A stretch of DNA of 64,000 nt from Pseudomonadota bacterium (GCA_020053735.1 JAGVMP010000004.1:57407-121406), one strand, 5' to 3'; counted from the stretch's first letter, positions 1-10,874 are shown. Numbers and translations are program-made. Notes: generated by a model not told the origin, from the sequence alone.

Positions 1-2
1 GT

Positions 3-488
3 ATGCCTGGTGGCAAAATCATGGTGCTGTCTGGTTTGGTAGAAAAACTCCATGCTACTGATGACGAATTGGCCGCCGTGATTGGTCACGAAATTGCCCA
101 TGCACTGCGTGAGCACGGCCGTGAGCGTATGTCACAAGCTTATGTACAACAATTCGGTCTGCAAGCACTAGCGGCATTAGCCACCGGTTCAGCCGCAGGT
201 GGAGCGGCGGTACAAGCAGCTGGTATGGGGTCGCAACTATTTTTCGCTATGCCAAATGGCCGCGAGCAAGAGCGCGAAGCCGACAAAATGGGTTTAGAGC
301 TTGCCGCACGTGCGGGCTTTAATCCAGATGCCGCCGTGACTTTATGGCAAAAAATGGGGGCACAAAGCAAAAGTGCTCCACCCGAATTTTTTAGCACCCA
401 CCCAGCAAACGAAAATCGTATCGCTGAATTGAAAGCATTAGCGCCGAAAGTGCGCCCTCTATACGAAGCGGCAAAAGCTAAAAAATAA
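3..488 (+). CDS. M48 family metallopeptidase (5' end cut by window edge)
   Basis: HEIAH zinc motif and EREADKMGLELAARAGFNP region typical of M48 peptidases; frame open to the left edge. Confidence 0.85.
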   Translation: MPGGKIMVLSGLVEKLHATDDELAAVIGHEIAHALREHGRERMSQAYVQQFGLQALAALATGSAAGGAAVQAAGMGSQLFFAMPNGREQEREADKMGLELAARAGFNPDAAVTLWQKMGAQSKSAPPEFFSTHPANENRIAELKALAPKVRPLYEAAKAKK

Positions 489-605
489 ATTAACAAATAG
501 AGCGAATTGCTGCGTTACGCAGTACTCGCAATCCTCATGTACTAAAACGTACATTCTGGTTGTTGCGTGCTGTGCGCCTTGCACTTCATCTCTACTTGTT
601 AATTT
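487..605. repeat. Inverted-repeat-bounded intergenic element, copy 1
   Basis: aaattaacaaatagag (487-502) pairs with ctctacttgttaattt (590-605), 15/16; apex gtactaaaacgtac. Confidence 0.7.
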
Positions 606-620
606 ATAACTTTTAAATTT

Positions 621-648
621 AAAAGCGCGTATTTTTACGCGCTTTTTT
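621..648 (+). terminator. Rho-independent-like terminator
   Basis: aaaagcgcgta-ttt-tacgcgcttttttg. Confidence 0.75.
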
Positions 649-708
649 GTTTTTGCGCGGCTTAGGTTAAAATGGCTGCTTTCGTCAATTAATCTACTAG
701 AGAGCCTC

Positions 709-1536
709 ATGGATCCACGCCTAAGTATTATCGAAGCCGCGTTTGAAGACCGCGCCAATATTAACCCAGCCAACGCATCTGCTGAAATCAAAACAACGGT
801 AAATTCTATTATTGCCGACTTAGACGCAGGCAATTTGCGCGTGGCCAGTCGTATTGGTGATAGTCAAAATTGGGAAACCCATCAATGGTTGAAAAAGGCC
901 GTGTTGCTATCATTCCGCTTAGAAGAAAACGTATTGATGGATGATGGCGTGACAAAATATTTTGATAAAGTACCGCCAAAACTTGCCAATTATTCCGAGG
1001 CAGACTTCAAAGCAGGTGGCTTTCGTGTAGTCCCTAATGCAATCGTGCGTCGCGGTTCCTTTATCGGCAAGAATGCTGTTTTAATGCCTAGCTACGTCAA
1101 TATTGGCGCGCATGTGGGCGAAGGCAGCATGGTAGACACCTGGGCAACTGTCGGCTCTTGCGCGCAAATCGGCAAAAACGTGCACCTATCTGGCGGCGTG
1201 GGTATTGGCGGCGTATTAGAACCTGTACAAGCGGGACCAACCATCATTGGCGATAATTGCTTTATTGGCGCCCGTTCTGAAGTTGTAGAAGGCGTGGTGG
1301 TAGAAGACAATTGCGTCATCTCGATGGGCGTGTATATTGGCCAAAGCACCAAAATTTATGACCGCGAAACTGGCGAAGTGTTTTATGGCCGCGTGCCTGC
1401 GGGCTCAGTCGTCGTTTCTGGCAACTTGCCATCAAAAGACGGTGCGTATAGCTTATATTGTGCAATCATCGTTAAGAAAGTAGATGCCAAAACTTTAGGT
1501 AAAGTAGGCATTAATGAATTATTGCGTGGTATTTAA
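709..1536 (+). CDS. dapD: 2,3,4,5-tetrahydropyridine-2,6-dicarboxylate N-succinyltransferase
   Basis: Left-handed beta-helix hexapeptide repeats; full-length DapD-like protein (275 aa). Confidence 0.95.
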   Translation: MDPRLSIIEAAFEDRANINPANASAEIKTTVNSIIADLDAGNLRVASRIGDSQNWETHQWLKKAVLLSFRLEENVLMDDGVTKYFDKVPPKLANYSEADFKAGGFRVVPNAIVRRGSFIGKNAVLMPSYVNIGAHVGEGSMVDTWATVGSCAQIGKNVHLSGGVGIGGVLEPVQAGPTIIGDNCFIGARSEVVEGVVVEDNCVISMGVYIGQSTKIYDRETGEVFYGRVPAGSVVVSGNLPSKDGAYSLYCAIIVKKVDAKTLGKVGINELLRGI

Positions 1537-1539
1537 ATA

Positions 1540-1637
1540 CTTGCTAAAAATATTGTCAATATTTCAACATTAATACAGCCCACTTTACTCGCTGAATATA
1601 AAATCATACGCTTGTTATTTTTAGCAAGCGTATGATT
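1540..1637 (+). promoter_or_regulatory. Two mutually exclusive perfect hairpins (terminator/attenuator-like)
   Basis: cttgctaaaaata (1540-1552) pairs with tatttttagcaag (1616-1628); aatcatacgcttg (1602-1614) pairs with caagcgtatgatt (1625-1637); right arms overlap. Confidence 0.55.
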
Positions 1638-1722
1638 AATATCAATAATTACCACCAATCCAAACGCCATCTACACGCTGGCACATCAATTGCTTAAGAT
1701 TTACCCAATAACATTAATAATA

Positions 1723-3870
1723 ATGTATAGGGTTCAATTGACAACAATTAACGTGGACATTTGGTTAATTCTACTTTCGCTACTAGCGAGTAGCTTTGCC
1801 ATGTTTGTCACCTTCAGCTTTGTAAATCGTTTATATCACGCGACCACTTCTGACAGAAAATTTCTATTACCAACTTACGCCCTGACAGTAGGTAGCGGAC
1901 TATTAGGCATTCATTTTATCAATTTTCTCGCTTTTAATAGCGGGGCCACATTTCAACTTTCTGCAAAGTTTATGCTGGCATCTTGGCTTGCCGCGCTCTT
2001 TGTGGGTTATGTTTTATGTGAGGTCTCAAGCAAAAAAATAATCCCATTAAGATTATTAGTGCTCAGCGGCGTATTAGCTGGATTGGGCAGTTACACCATG
2101 TTCTATATGTGTGTTATCTCTATACATACATCCAGTAATATTAGTTTTGATGTTTTATCGTTTTTTATTGCACTGATTTTAGCAATTTGCACAAGCACGC
2201 TAGCCTTGTTAACGCTATCTTGGATGAAAGAATATGCAGGCGAAAACTCATTACTCCTTAAACTTATTTTTTCATTGTTTATGGCGGTCGCGATTGTTGG
2301 CCTCCATATCACCTTTAACGCCTCAGCAATTACACAAGCCAATACTTTGGTTGCGACAACTAGTGATATCGCCAATAAAAAAATGTTGGCTACCATCATC
2401 TCGCTTGCTATCGTCTGCTTATTTTTATTAGTATTTGTAGTTGCTCTTTTTTATGAAAAATTTGGCAAAAATATATTTAAATTTGGGCATGTCAGCAAGC
2501 AAAAACAAACAAATACGCTCAACATTAAAGACGCGCTGACTAACCTGCCAAATCGCCTTGCATTTCGCCAGCTTTTAGAGACCTCTGTCAAACATTGTAT
2601 ACCTGCTGGTAACACCATTGCGTTGGCCTATATTGACTTGGACCACTTCAAACCAATTAACGATAAATTTGGCCATCATGTGGGTGATGCTGTGTTAACC
2701 ACTGTTGCGCAGAGATTACAAGCCGCTATGCGCAGCTGCGACGTGGTTGCGCGACTAGGTGGCGATGAGTTTGCAGCTTTAATTGAGGACATTGAGTCAG
2801 ACAAAGACATCATCCCGATTGTAGAACGTATCGTTAAATCGGTTAATTCACCAATCTATATTAACCGCCAGTTAATTGAGGTTTCATGCTCAGTTGGCAT
2901 CGCTTTATATCCGCGCGATGGCAATATTGAAAAGCTGATGATTTGTGCCGATAGCGCCATGTATAAAGCTAAACAAAATGGTAAAAATCAATTTAAATTT
3001 TACGACACCGAACTAGAGTCTGCATCAAACAATATGCAAATAATGCAAGCAGACATGTTGGCAGCTATTGAAAAAAACCAATTTTCACTTTTATATCAGC
3101 CTAAGCTGGATTGTAAAACCCAACTTTTTGTTGGCGCTGAGGCGCTTATTCGTTGGAATCACCCAACCAAAGGTGTCATTATGCCGACTGACTTGATTCC
3201 TGCTGCCGAGCATTTAGGTTTAATTGATCAAATTAACGATTGGGTGACACAAGAAGCTTGCCGCGCTATTGGCCGCGCCAAAACCAAGGGCATTGATCTT
3301 AACCTTTCCATTAATTTATCTAAACATCGCTTTCGCAATAAAAATTTAGTGGCCGAAACCATCCGCTATTTAAAACAATCTGATGCGCCAGCAGAAAATC
3401 TAACCTTTGAAATTAAAGAAACTTCTGGCGTAAGAGACGAAGCACTATTCAACCAACTCATCACACAACTCAAAGCAGCCAATATTCGAATTGCTTTGGA
3501 TGATTTTGGTTTGCATCCTTTCACACTCAACTACTTGCAAGATTTAAATGTAGATGAAATTAAAATCGATAAAATATTTATAGATAAGCTAAATGCTCAA
3601 GCTGAGTCGTGGAAACTGATTGGGGTACTGATTAACCTAGCGCACACATTAAACATTAATGTAGTGGCTGAGGGCATAGAGAATCAGACTCAGCGCAGTG
3701 TACTTACGCAACTTGGCTGCGACCATATGCAGGGTTACTTATTCTCCGCACCGATTAATGAAAGCGATTTATATCGCTTCTGCAACCAGCATCACTTAAG
3801 TTTTGACCAAACCAGTTTTGAGCAGACCAGTTTTGAAAATACTGTGCAAGAAAATTTAGCCTCAGCATAA
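1723..3870 (+). CDS. MHYT-like membrane sensor with GGDEF and EAL domains
   Basis: Several N-terminal TM segments, RLGGDEF with RxxD upstream, EALIRW, DDFG, VVAEGIE, QGYLF; ATG at 1723 (ORF track starts at a TTG at 1690). Confidence 0.88.
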   Translation: MYRVQLTTINVDIWLILLSLLASSFAMFVTFSFVNRLYHATTSDRKFLLPTYALTVGSGLLGIHFINFLAFNSGATFQLSAKFMLASWLAALFVGYVLCEVSSKKIIPLRLLVLSGVLAGLGSYTMFYMCVISIHTSSNISFDVLSFFIALILAICTSTLALLTLSWMKEYAGENSLLLKLIFSLFMAVAIVGLHITFNASAITQANTLVATTSDIANKKMLATIISLAIVCLFLLVFVVALFYEKFGKNIFKFGHVSKQKQTNTLNIKDALTNLPNRLAFRQLLETSVKHCIPAGNTIALAYIDLDHFKPINDKFGHHVGDAVLTTVAQRLQAAMRSCDVVARLGGDEFAALIEDIESDKDIIPIVERIVKSVNSPIYINRQLIEVSCSVGIALYPRDGNIEKLMICADSAMYKAKQNGKNQFKFYDTELESASNNMQIMQADMLAAIEKNQFSLLYQPKLDCKTQLFVGAEALIRWNHPTKGVIMPTDLIPAAEHLGLIDQINDWVTQEACRAIGRAKTKGIDLNLSINLSKHRFRNKNLVAETIRYLKQSDAPAENLTFEIKETSGVRDEALFNQLITQLKAANIRIALDDFGLHPFTLNYLQDLNVDEIKIDKIFIDKLNAQAESWKLIGVLINLAHTLNINVVAEGIENQTQRSVLTQLGCDHMQGYLFSAPINESDLYRFCNQHHLSFDQTSFEQTSFENTVQENLASA

Positions 3871-3928
3871 CAATACATCAGCAGCGCATTTATATGCAGA
3901 GGGTGGTATGTGCTGTTAAAATGCTGTT

Positions 3929-5424
<1,496 letters not shown>

Positions 5425-5440
5425 AGAAATTATTAAGTCA

Positions 5441-6355
5441 ATGCATTATCCAAGATTAGCAGAAGAACTTTACACCATTCGCGATTGGCTGCGCTTTACC
5501 GTAAGCCAGTTTGAAGCATCCGACATTTTTTTTGGTCACGGCACAGACAATAGCTATGACGAGGCGGTATGGTTGGTAATGAGTGCGCTACATTTGCCGC
5601 ACGACACACTACACAATTTTTTAGATGCGGTAATTACCGAAACCGAGCGCAAACATCTAGCGCATCTCATCGAACAGCGCATCACCAAGCGTACCCCTAC
5701 AGCATATTTACTGCGCGAAGCATGGCTGCGTGGCTTTAAGTTTTATGTAGATGAACGCGTCATTGTGCCACGCAGTTTTATTGCCGAATTGTTAGATTTT
5801 AACGAAGAAGGTGAGCATGGCTTACAACCGTGGATTGAGCATCCTGAACTGATTAATTCTGCGGCAGACATTTGCACTGGCAGTGGCTGCTTAGGTATTT
5901 TGCTGGCTAATGCCTTCCCAGATGCCGCCATTGATGTGGTGGATATTTCAGCTGATGCGATTGCAGTGTGCAACATCAACATTGCCAATTACGGCTTGCA
6001 AGAACAAGTCACCGCCGTTCAATCAGATATGTTTACTGCGTTAAAAGGCAAAAAGTACGATTTGATTATCTCTAACCCGCCTTACGTAGATGCACCGAGC
6101 ATGGCGAAGCTGCCAACAGAATATCGCAACGAGCCACAAATTGCCCTGGGTAGTGGCGATGCAGGTTTAGATCACACCCACACTATTTTGCGTGAAGCGG
6201 CTAAGTACTTAAATGATGAAGGTATTTTGGTGGTGGAAATTGGTCATAATCGCGATGCGCTAGAAGCGGCTTATCCTGAAGTGGCATTTACCTGGCTGGA
6301 AGTTGCCGCGGGTAATCAGTTTGTGTTTCTGCTGACGAAAGAACAGTTAATTTAA
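5441..6355 (+). CDS. prmB: 50S ribosomal protein L3 glutamine N5-methyltransferase
   Basis: DICTGSGCLGI SAM site and SNPPYVD catalytic motif, full PrmB length. Confidence 0.93.
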   Translation: MHYPRLAEELYTIRDWLRFTVSQFEASDIFFGHGTDNSYDEAVWLVMSALHLPHDTLHNFLDAVITETERKHLAHLIEQRITKRTPTAYLLREAWLRGFKFYVDERVIVPRSFIAELLDFNEEGEHGLQPWIEHPELINSAADICTGSGCLGILLANAFPDAAIDVVDISADAIAVCNINIANYGLQEQVTAVQSDMFTALKGKKYDLIISNPPYVDAPSMAKLPTEYRNEPQIALGSGDAGLDHTHTILREAAKYLNDEGILVVEIGHNRDALEAAYPEVAFTWLEVAAGNQFVFLLTKEQLI

Positions 6356-6373
6356 CTGTCAGCAAACGCTAAA

Positions 6374-7384
6374 TTATTCGCCTGCCGAATATCTTGTGAA
6401 TAATTCACTGCGTTTAGCTCTCACTCGGCTAAATTGCCAGCTATTACCGGCACAATCATGCGCTTGCATTAGGCTTTCTAGTGTATATAAATCCCACTCG
6501 TCGTTTTCTTCTAAATTACGCTTAAATAGCGCCACTGCGGCATCGCACTTACCTGTGCGCATATAAATAGCACCCAAATCAGTCAGTGCGTCACTATGCG
6601 CATCAATACTTATCGCTTTTTCAAGCTCTGCAACCGCAGCACCTAGTTGCCCATTAACCTGATATTCTCTACCTTTGCGCCAATAAAAATCCGCTTGTAG
6701 TGCTTTTGCTAGCTTGGCATTCTTTTGTTTTACCTCTTCAATAAAAGCGAGCATCGCAGATTCAGATCCGCCCCATTGTGGGTAAAGTGTTTGAAAATAA
6801 GAGAAAGGCGCCCGCCAAATATCGCCATCACGTGCCATCGCTTCATCTACAAGGCTTTTATTTTCATCATCAAGATTTAGCAATAGGTTAATTTTCATCA
6901 TGCCACCCGCATATAAGCCAAATGGGGCCTGATGTTCGTGTGCTGTTTCCAACAGCTCTTTTGCTTGTTCTGCCAATTCTGTCATTTTTTCAAAGTTTGC
7001 TTGCGGCGTTTTGTTATATGTTTCACTACCGCGCGCATCGCTTGCTTGTTTTACCAAATACAAACCATGCAATAAGTGCGACCAACGTGAATCTGGAAAA
7101 GTTTTTACATAATCCTCAAAGCGCTTATCTGCTCCTGCATTCGCCCACTCAAGTGAAAAAATTTGCCTAGAAAACTCCGCACCTGTTAGCTTGCCTTTTT
7201 TATACCGGCTGTGTTGTTCGTCAAGGCTGGTTTCCAGCTCTTGGAAGCGGTAATTCCAAAACATACCAAGCTGATGATGGCGCATATGCAAATCGTCACT
7301 ATAACCACATGAGGTGATTAAGATGACCAACAAAAACACTAAACACCTTGGATTAAACCCAAGCTTATTCTTATTATTTAACAC
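6374..7384 (-). CDS. TPR-containing lipoprotein (hypothetical)
   Basis: In-frame GTG at 7384 gives a lipoprotein signal (FLLVILITSCG); the ORF-track start at 7513 would overlap rluB by 125 nt. Confidence 0.65.
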   Translation of the reverse strand: MLNNKNKLGFNPRCLVFLLVILITSCGYSDDLHMRHHQLGMFWNYRFQELETSLDEQHSRYKKGKLTGAEFSRQIFSLEWANAGADKRFEDYVKTFPDSRWSHLLHGLYLVKQASDARGSETYNKTPQANFEKMTELAEQAKELLETAHEHQAPFGLYAGGMMKINLLLNLDDENKSLVDEAMARDGDIWRAPFSYFQTLYPQWGGSESAMLAFIEEVKQKNAKLAKALQADFYWRKGREYQVNGQLGAAVAELEKAISIDAHSDALTDLGAIYMRTGKCDAAVALFKRNLEENDEWDLYTLESLMQAHDCAGNSWQFSRVRAKRSELFTRYSAGE

Positions 7385-7388
7385 CAAT

Positions 7389-8543
7389 TTAACCTCTGCC
7401 GCGATTTCTATCGTTTTTCTTTTGCATAGCTGGCGCATTTGGCAGATCGCCACGAATGCGCCTTTTACTCGGTCTAGATCCTGATTTAGATATAGTATTT
7501 TTATCGATGCCATGCGAGCCAGTATTCATACGGCCTGCAGGCCTGCTATCTTCTCTCGTGTTTGAATCACGCGGTTTTCTATTGCTTGGGTCTCTATCTA
7601 AAACACTGCTGCGTTGCTTGCGCACTTTAGGCACAAACACGCTGGTGGCTTTATCTTTTTCGCGCTGACTCAACTGCTTCATCGGCGTTCTTGGCACTTC
7701 CAAGCCTGCCCATTCCAGCAAATCCACTACTTGTTTTTGTTCTAACTTCAACATCGTGCCGCGCTTCACGCGTGGCGGCAAATTGACGGGACCAAAACGT
7801 ACGCGCATCAAACGGCTTACTGGCAGTTGAAACGCCTCAAACAAACGCCTTACTTCGCGATTCCTGCCTTCGCGAATAATCACCTGATACCAATGATTGG
7901 CGCCCTCGCCGCCTTGCGGCGAAATGCTGTCAAAACTGGCTGGGCCATCCTCTAGTTCAATACCTTGCGTCAGTGTCAGCATTTGGCCTTCGGTCAGTTC
8001 ACCAAAAATACGCACTGCATATTCCCGCTCTACCTCATAGCGTGGATGCATAAAACGGTTGGCCAACTCTCCAGAATTGGTAAAAATCAGCAAGCCGCTG
8101 GTATTGATATCCAGCCGTCCAATCGCAATCCATTTGCCTTGCTTGATGCGCGGCAGCTTATCGAATACGCTAGCGCGGCCTTCTGGGTCGTCCTGGCTGA
8201 CGATTTCACCCTCAGGCTTGTGGTAAATCAGCACTTGCGGCAGCTCTGGTTCAAAATTTAATTTAAGCGGGCGGCTATCCACACGCACCACATCGTATTG
8301 CGTCACACCTTGGCCAGGTTTGGCGGTTTCGCCATTTATGGTGACGCGGCCGCTGGCAATCATTTCCTCCATATCGCGGCGCGAGCCTAAACCCGCCAAA
8401 GCCATCAGCTTGTGTAAGCGCTGTGTGGGTTCTGCTGGAGTTAAACTTAGCCCGTTCTCGTCGACTTCTAATTTTTTAAAATCAGTCTTTGGTCTGCGTG
8501 GGGTGGCTTGTGGGTCGCGCTGCTGTTTGAATGGACGTGCCAT
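7389..8543 (-). CDS. rluB: 23S rRNA pseudouridine synthase RluB-type
   Basis: S4 domain then GRLDINTSGLLIFTN and EGRNREVRRLF; basic C-terminal tail; next to scpB/scpA. Confidence 0.92.
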   Translation of the reverse strand: MARPFKQQRDPQATPRRPKTDFKKLEVDENGLSLTPAEPTQRLHKLMALAGLGSRRDMEEMIASGRVTINGETAKPGQGVTQYDVVRVDSRPLKLNFEPELPQVLIYHKPEGEIVSQDDPEGRASVFDKLPRIKQGKWIAIGRLDINTSGLLIFTNSGELANRFMHPRYEVEREYAVRIFGELTEGQMLTLTQGIELEDGPASFDSISPQGGEGANHWYQVIIREGRNREVRRLFEAFQLPVSRLMRVRFGPVNLPPRVKRGTMLKLEQKQVVDLLEWAGLEVPRTPMKQLSQREKDKATSVFVPKVRKQRSSVLDRDPSNRKPRDSNTREDSRPAGRMNTGSHGIDKNTISKSGSRPSKRRIRGDLPNAPAMQKKNDRNRGRG

Positions 8544-8610
8544 ATGAGTAAACTATTGATTGCAAAAGCGCATTTTACAGCAGTTAGCGTTAAAGCTAGA
8601 ATAAAATATA

Positions 8611-9162
8611 TTAACTATCGAGCGGAATTTCCGCTTGGGCAAAATCTTCAAACGGGGGCAACTCAGAAATTGAGCGCAAATTCAGGTCATCTAAAAAGTG
8701 CTTAGTCGTAGCATACAGCGATGGTCGCCCAGGCACTTCGCGCTGCCCAACTACATCAATCCAATCACGCTCTTGCAATTGGCGCATTACGTTCGGGTTT
8801 ACTGCTACGCCGCGAATTTGCTCAATATCTCCGCGCGTTACGGGTTGGCGGTAAGCGATAATGGCAAGCGTTTCCATCACCGCGCGGCTATATTTTGGTT
8901 GCCGTTCTGGGCTAAGGCGCACAATAAATTCGCTGAACTGTGGCTTGGCTTGAAAGCGGTAACCAGTGGCTACTTGCACCAACTCCAATGTTTTCTCAGC
9001 CCAATCTATTTTCAGCTCATCCAACAGCATTCTTAAGGTGGTGCGCTCCATGCGACCAGCAAACAGCTTTAGCATGTCATCCAAACTAAGTGGCTGGCCA
9101 GCAGTCAGCAGTGCAGCCTCTAAAATCTGCTTCATTTCGCTAATATTATCGGGTTCTTTCAT
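8611..9162 (-). CDS. scpB: SMC-Scp complex subunit ScpB
   Basis: LEAALLTAGQPL..., ETLAIIAYRQPVTRGDIEQIRGV. Confidence 0.93.
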   Translation of the reverse strand: MKEPDNISEMKQILEAALLTAGQPLSLDDMLKLFAGRMERTTLRMLLDELKIDWAEKTLELVQVATGYRFQAKPQFSEFIVRLSPERQPKYSRAVMETLAIIAYRQPVTRGDIEQIRGVAVNPNVMRQLQERDWIDVVGQREVPGRPSLYATTKHFLDDLNLRSISELPPFEDFAQAEIPLDS

Positions 9163-9164
9163 GC

Positions 9165-9992
9165 TTACTCACTAACACTTTCACCTAAATTGGCTTGCAG
9201 GTAAATCGGCGAAAACGCTTGTTGCTGCGTCATGCGAATCAAGCCTTCTTTTGCCAATTCTAAAATCGCTAAAAAATTCACCACAAGTTTAGCCAAACCA
9301 TCGTGTGCCATATCAAATAATTGCGAAAACTCTACCATGCCGTCAGTCTTCAAGCGTCGTAGAATCTGGCTCATGTGCTCGCGTACAGAAAGCTCTTGCT
9401 TGCCGATTTTATGGTGACTATTCAATTTGGCACGTTTCAGCACATTGCGCCATGCCTCTACCAACTCATCCAAACTCACTTCGGGCGGTTTGATTTCTGA
9501 TATGTGCTGATAATAAGCGGCCGCGACACTAATATCCACGCCGACTTGCGGCATGGCATCCAAACGCGCGGCAGCGAGTTTAATCGCCTCATATTCCATT
9601 AACCGGCGCACCAATTCGGCACGCGGGTCATCTTCCTCAGCAATTTCAGCAGGTTTTGGCAGCAACATGCGCGATTTAATCTCAATCAACATTGCTGACA
9701 TCAACAAATAATCGGCAGCGAGTTCTAGCTTATTCACCTTCATTTTTTCTACATACACCATATATTGCTTGGTCAGCTCAGCCATGGGAATGTCGAGAAT
9801 ATCCAGATTGTGCTTGCGAATAAGGTACAACAGCAAATCGAGCGGGCCTTCAAACGCTTCTAAATATACTTCCAGCGCATCGGGCGGAATGTATAAATCG
9901 TGCGGCAACTCGCTAAGCGTTTCGCCCTTAATTTTAATTTCTGGGATTTTAATTTCAGGGGTTTTAATTTCTGAGTTAAGCTGCGTTAACAT
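9165..9992 (-). CDS. scpA: Segregation and condensation protein ScpA
   Basis: FEGPLDLLLYLIRKHNLDILDIPM. Confidence 0.93.
   Translation of the reverse strand: MLTQLNSEIKTPEIKIPEIKIKGETLSELPHDLYIPPDALEVYLEAFEGPLDLLLYLIRKHNLDILDIPMAELTKQYMVYVEKMKVNKLELAADYLLMSAMLIEIKSRMLLPKPAEIAEEDDPRAELVRRLMEYEAIKLAAARLDAMPQVGVDISVAAAYYQHISEIKPPEVSLDELVEAWRNVLKRAKLNSHHKIGKQELSVREHMSQILRRLKTDGMVEFSQLFDMAHDGLAKLVVNFLAILELAKEGLIRMTQQQAFSPIYLQANLGESVSE
9932..9976. repeat. 15-bp x3 in-frame tandem repeat in scpA 5' end
   Basis: ttttaatttctggga / ttttaatttcagggg / ttttaatttctgagt; protein SEIKTPEIKIPEIKIK. Confidence 0.85.
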
Positions 9993-10006
9993 TCGTGTAA
10001 GCTTTT

Positions 10007-10339
10007 TTAATGAACCACTGATTTAGAAAACACGTTAATCACAACCGCACCCGCAATAATCAAACCCATGCCGACAATGGCGGGCATATCCAACACTTGC
10101 CGATACACCACCCAGCCAATAATCGACACCAGCACAATGCCCATGCCCGACCAAATGGCATACATAATGCCCACCGGCAGCACACGCATACTTAGCGCCA
10201 TAAAATAAAACGCTGTGCCATAACCCACCACCACAATGAGTGAAGGCCATAACCGTGTAAACTCGTTAGACGCTTTCAGTGCGGTGGTGCCAACCACTTC
10301 TGCGACGATTGCGATGGCAAGTGCTACCCAATGATTCAT
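10007..10339 (-). CDS. Small multidrug resistance (SMR/EmrE-like) transporter
   Basis: Four-TM protein with AEVVGTTALKAS and YAIWSGMGIVLVS; likely start at MNHWVAL (10339). Confidence 0.88.
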   Translation of the reverse strand: MNHWVALAIAIVAEVVGTTALKASNEFTRLWPSLIVVVGYGTAFYFMALSMRVLPVGIMYAIWSGMGIVLVSIIGWVVYRQVLDMPAIVGMGLIIAGAVVINVFSKSVVH

Positions 10340-10373
10340 CGTTTCCTTGTTAAACATTTACACTAAAAAACAT

Positions 10374-10414
10374 ATGCCCTACAACCCGCATGGATATTGG
10401 CTCACAGAGCATCT
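10374..10414. repeat. ~40-bp palindromic dispersed repeat, complete copy
   Basis: atgccctacaacccgcatggatattggctcacagagcatct. Confidence 0.65.
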
Positions 10415-10484
10415 ATTATCTATTATTTTTAGATATAAATATATCTTTTGTATATGAAGGCAAGCGCCATCCCCTCCGCACAAT

Positions 10485-10859
10485 CTAATATCCTGCTTGG
10501 CAACTTTGCCAATCTTTGTAGACCTTCCCATTTTTGGGGGATACGAATGCAAAATCAACAGGGTTAATTGTTTTGTTTTTTGTTCCAGGTTTTACAATCA
10601 CACAGCCATGTAAAACTCCATAAGTGCCATAATATTCGCCATTAAAATCTGATTTCATAAAAGTAACTCCAGCATCTGGAATTCCGACCCCTGCCACTGA
10701 CAACCAGAAATCTTTACCTATTTTATAACTGCAATCCAATTGTTGGTTGCTGCCTTCTTCACACTTCTTACCTTTAAGAATTAAGTCATAGGTTGATTCT
10801 TCAGCGATACAACCTGTTTGAAAGGCTAGTATAATTAAAATGAATATAAGCAGTTTCAT
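10485..10859 (-). CDS. Hypothetical secreted or lipoprotein-like protein
   Basis: Signal peptide MKLLIFILIILAFQTGCIA; no recognised family. Confidence 0.55.
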   Translation of the reverse strand: MKLLIFILIILAFQTGCIAEESTYDLILKGKKCEEGSNQQLDCSYKIGKDFWLSVAGVGIPDAGVTFMKSDFNGEYYGTYGVLHGCVIVKPGTKNKTINPVDFAFVSPKNGKVYKDWQSCQAGY

Positions 10860-10874
10860 TTTTACTCCATATAT

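Noticed and set aside
140-496. Antisense ORF (118 aa) opposite the M48 gene, and many similar long antisense or overlapping ORFs in the track (e.g. 19658-19999 -, 53591-54175 -, 48337-48981 -)
   Set aside because: They shadow strongly supported genes, have low-complexity Ser/Ala/Cys-rich translations and no recognisable domains.
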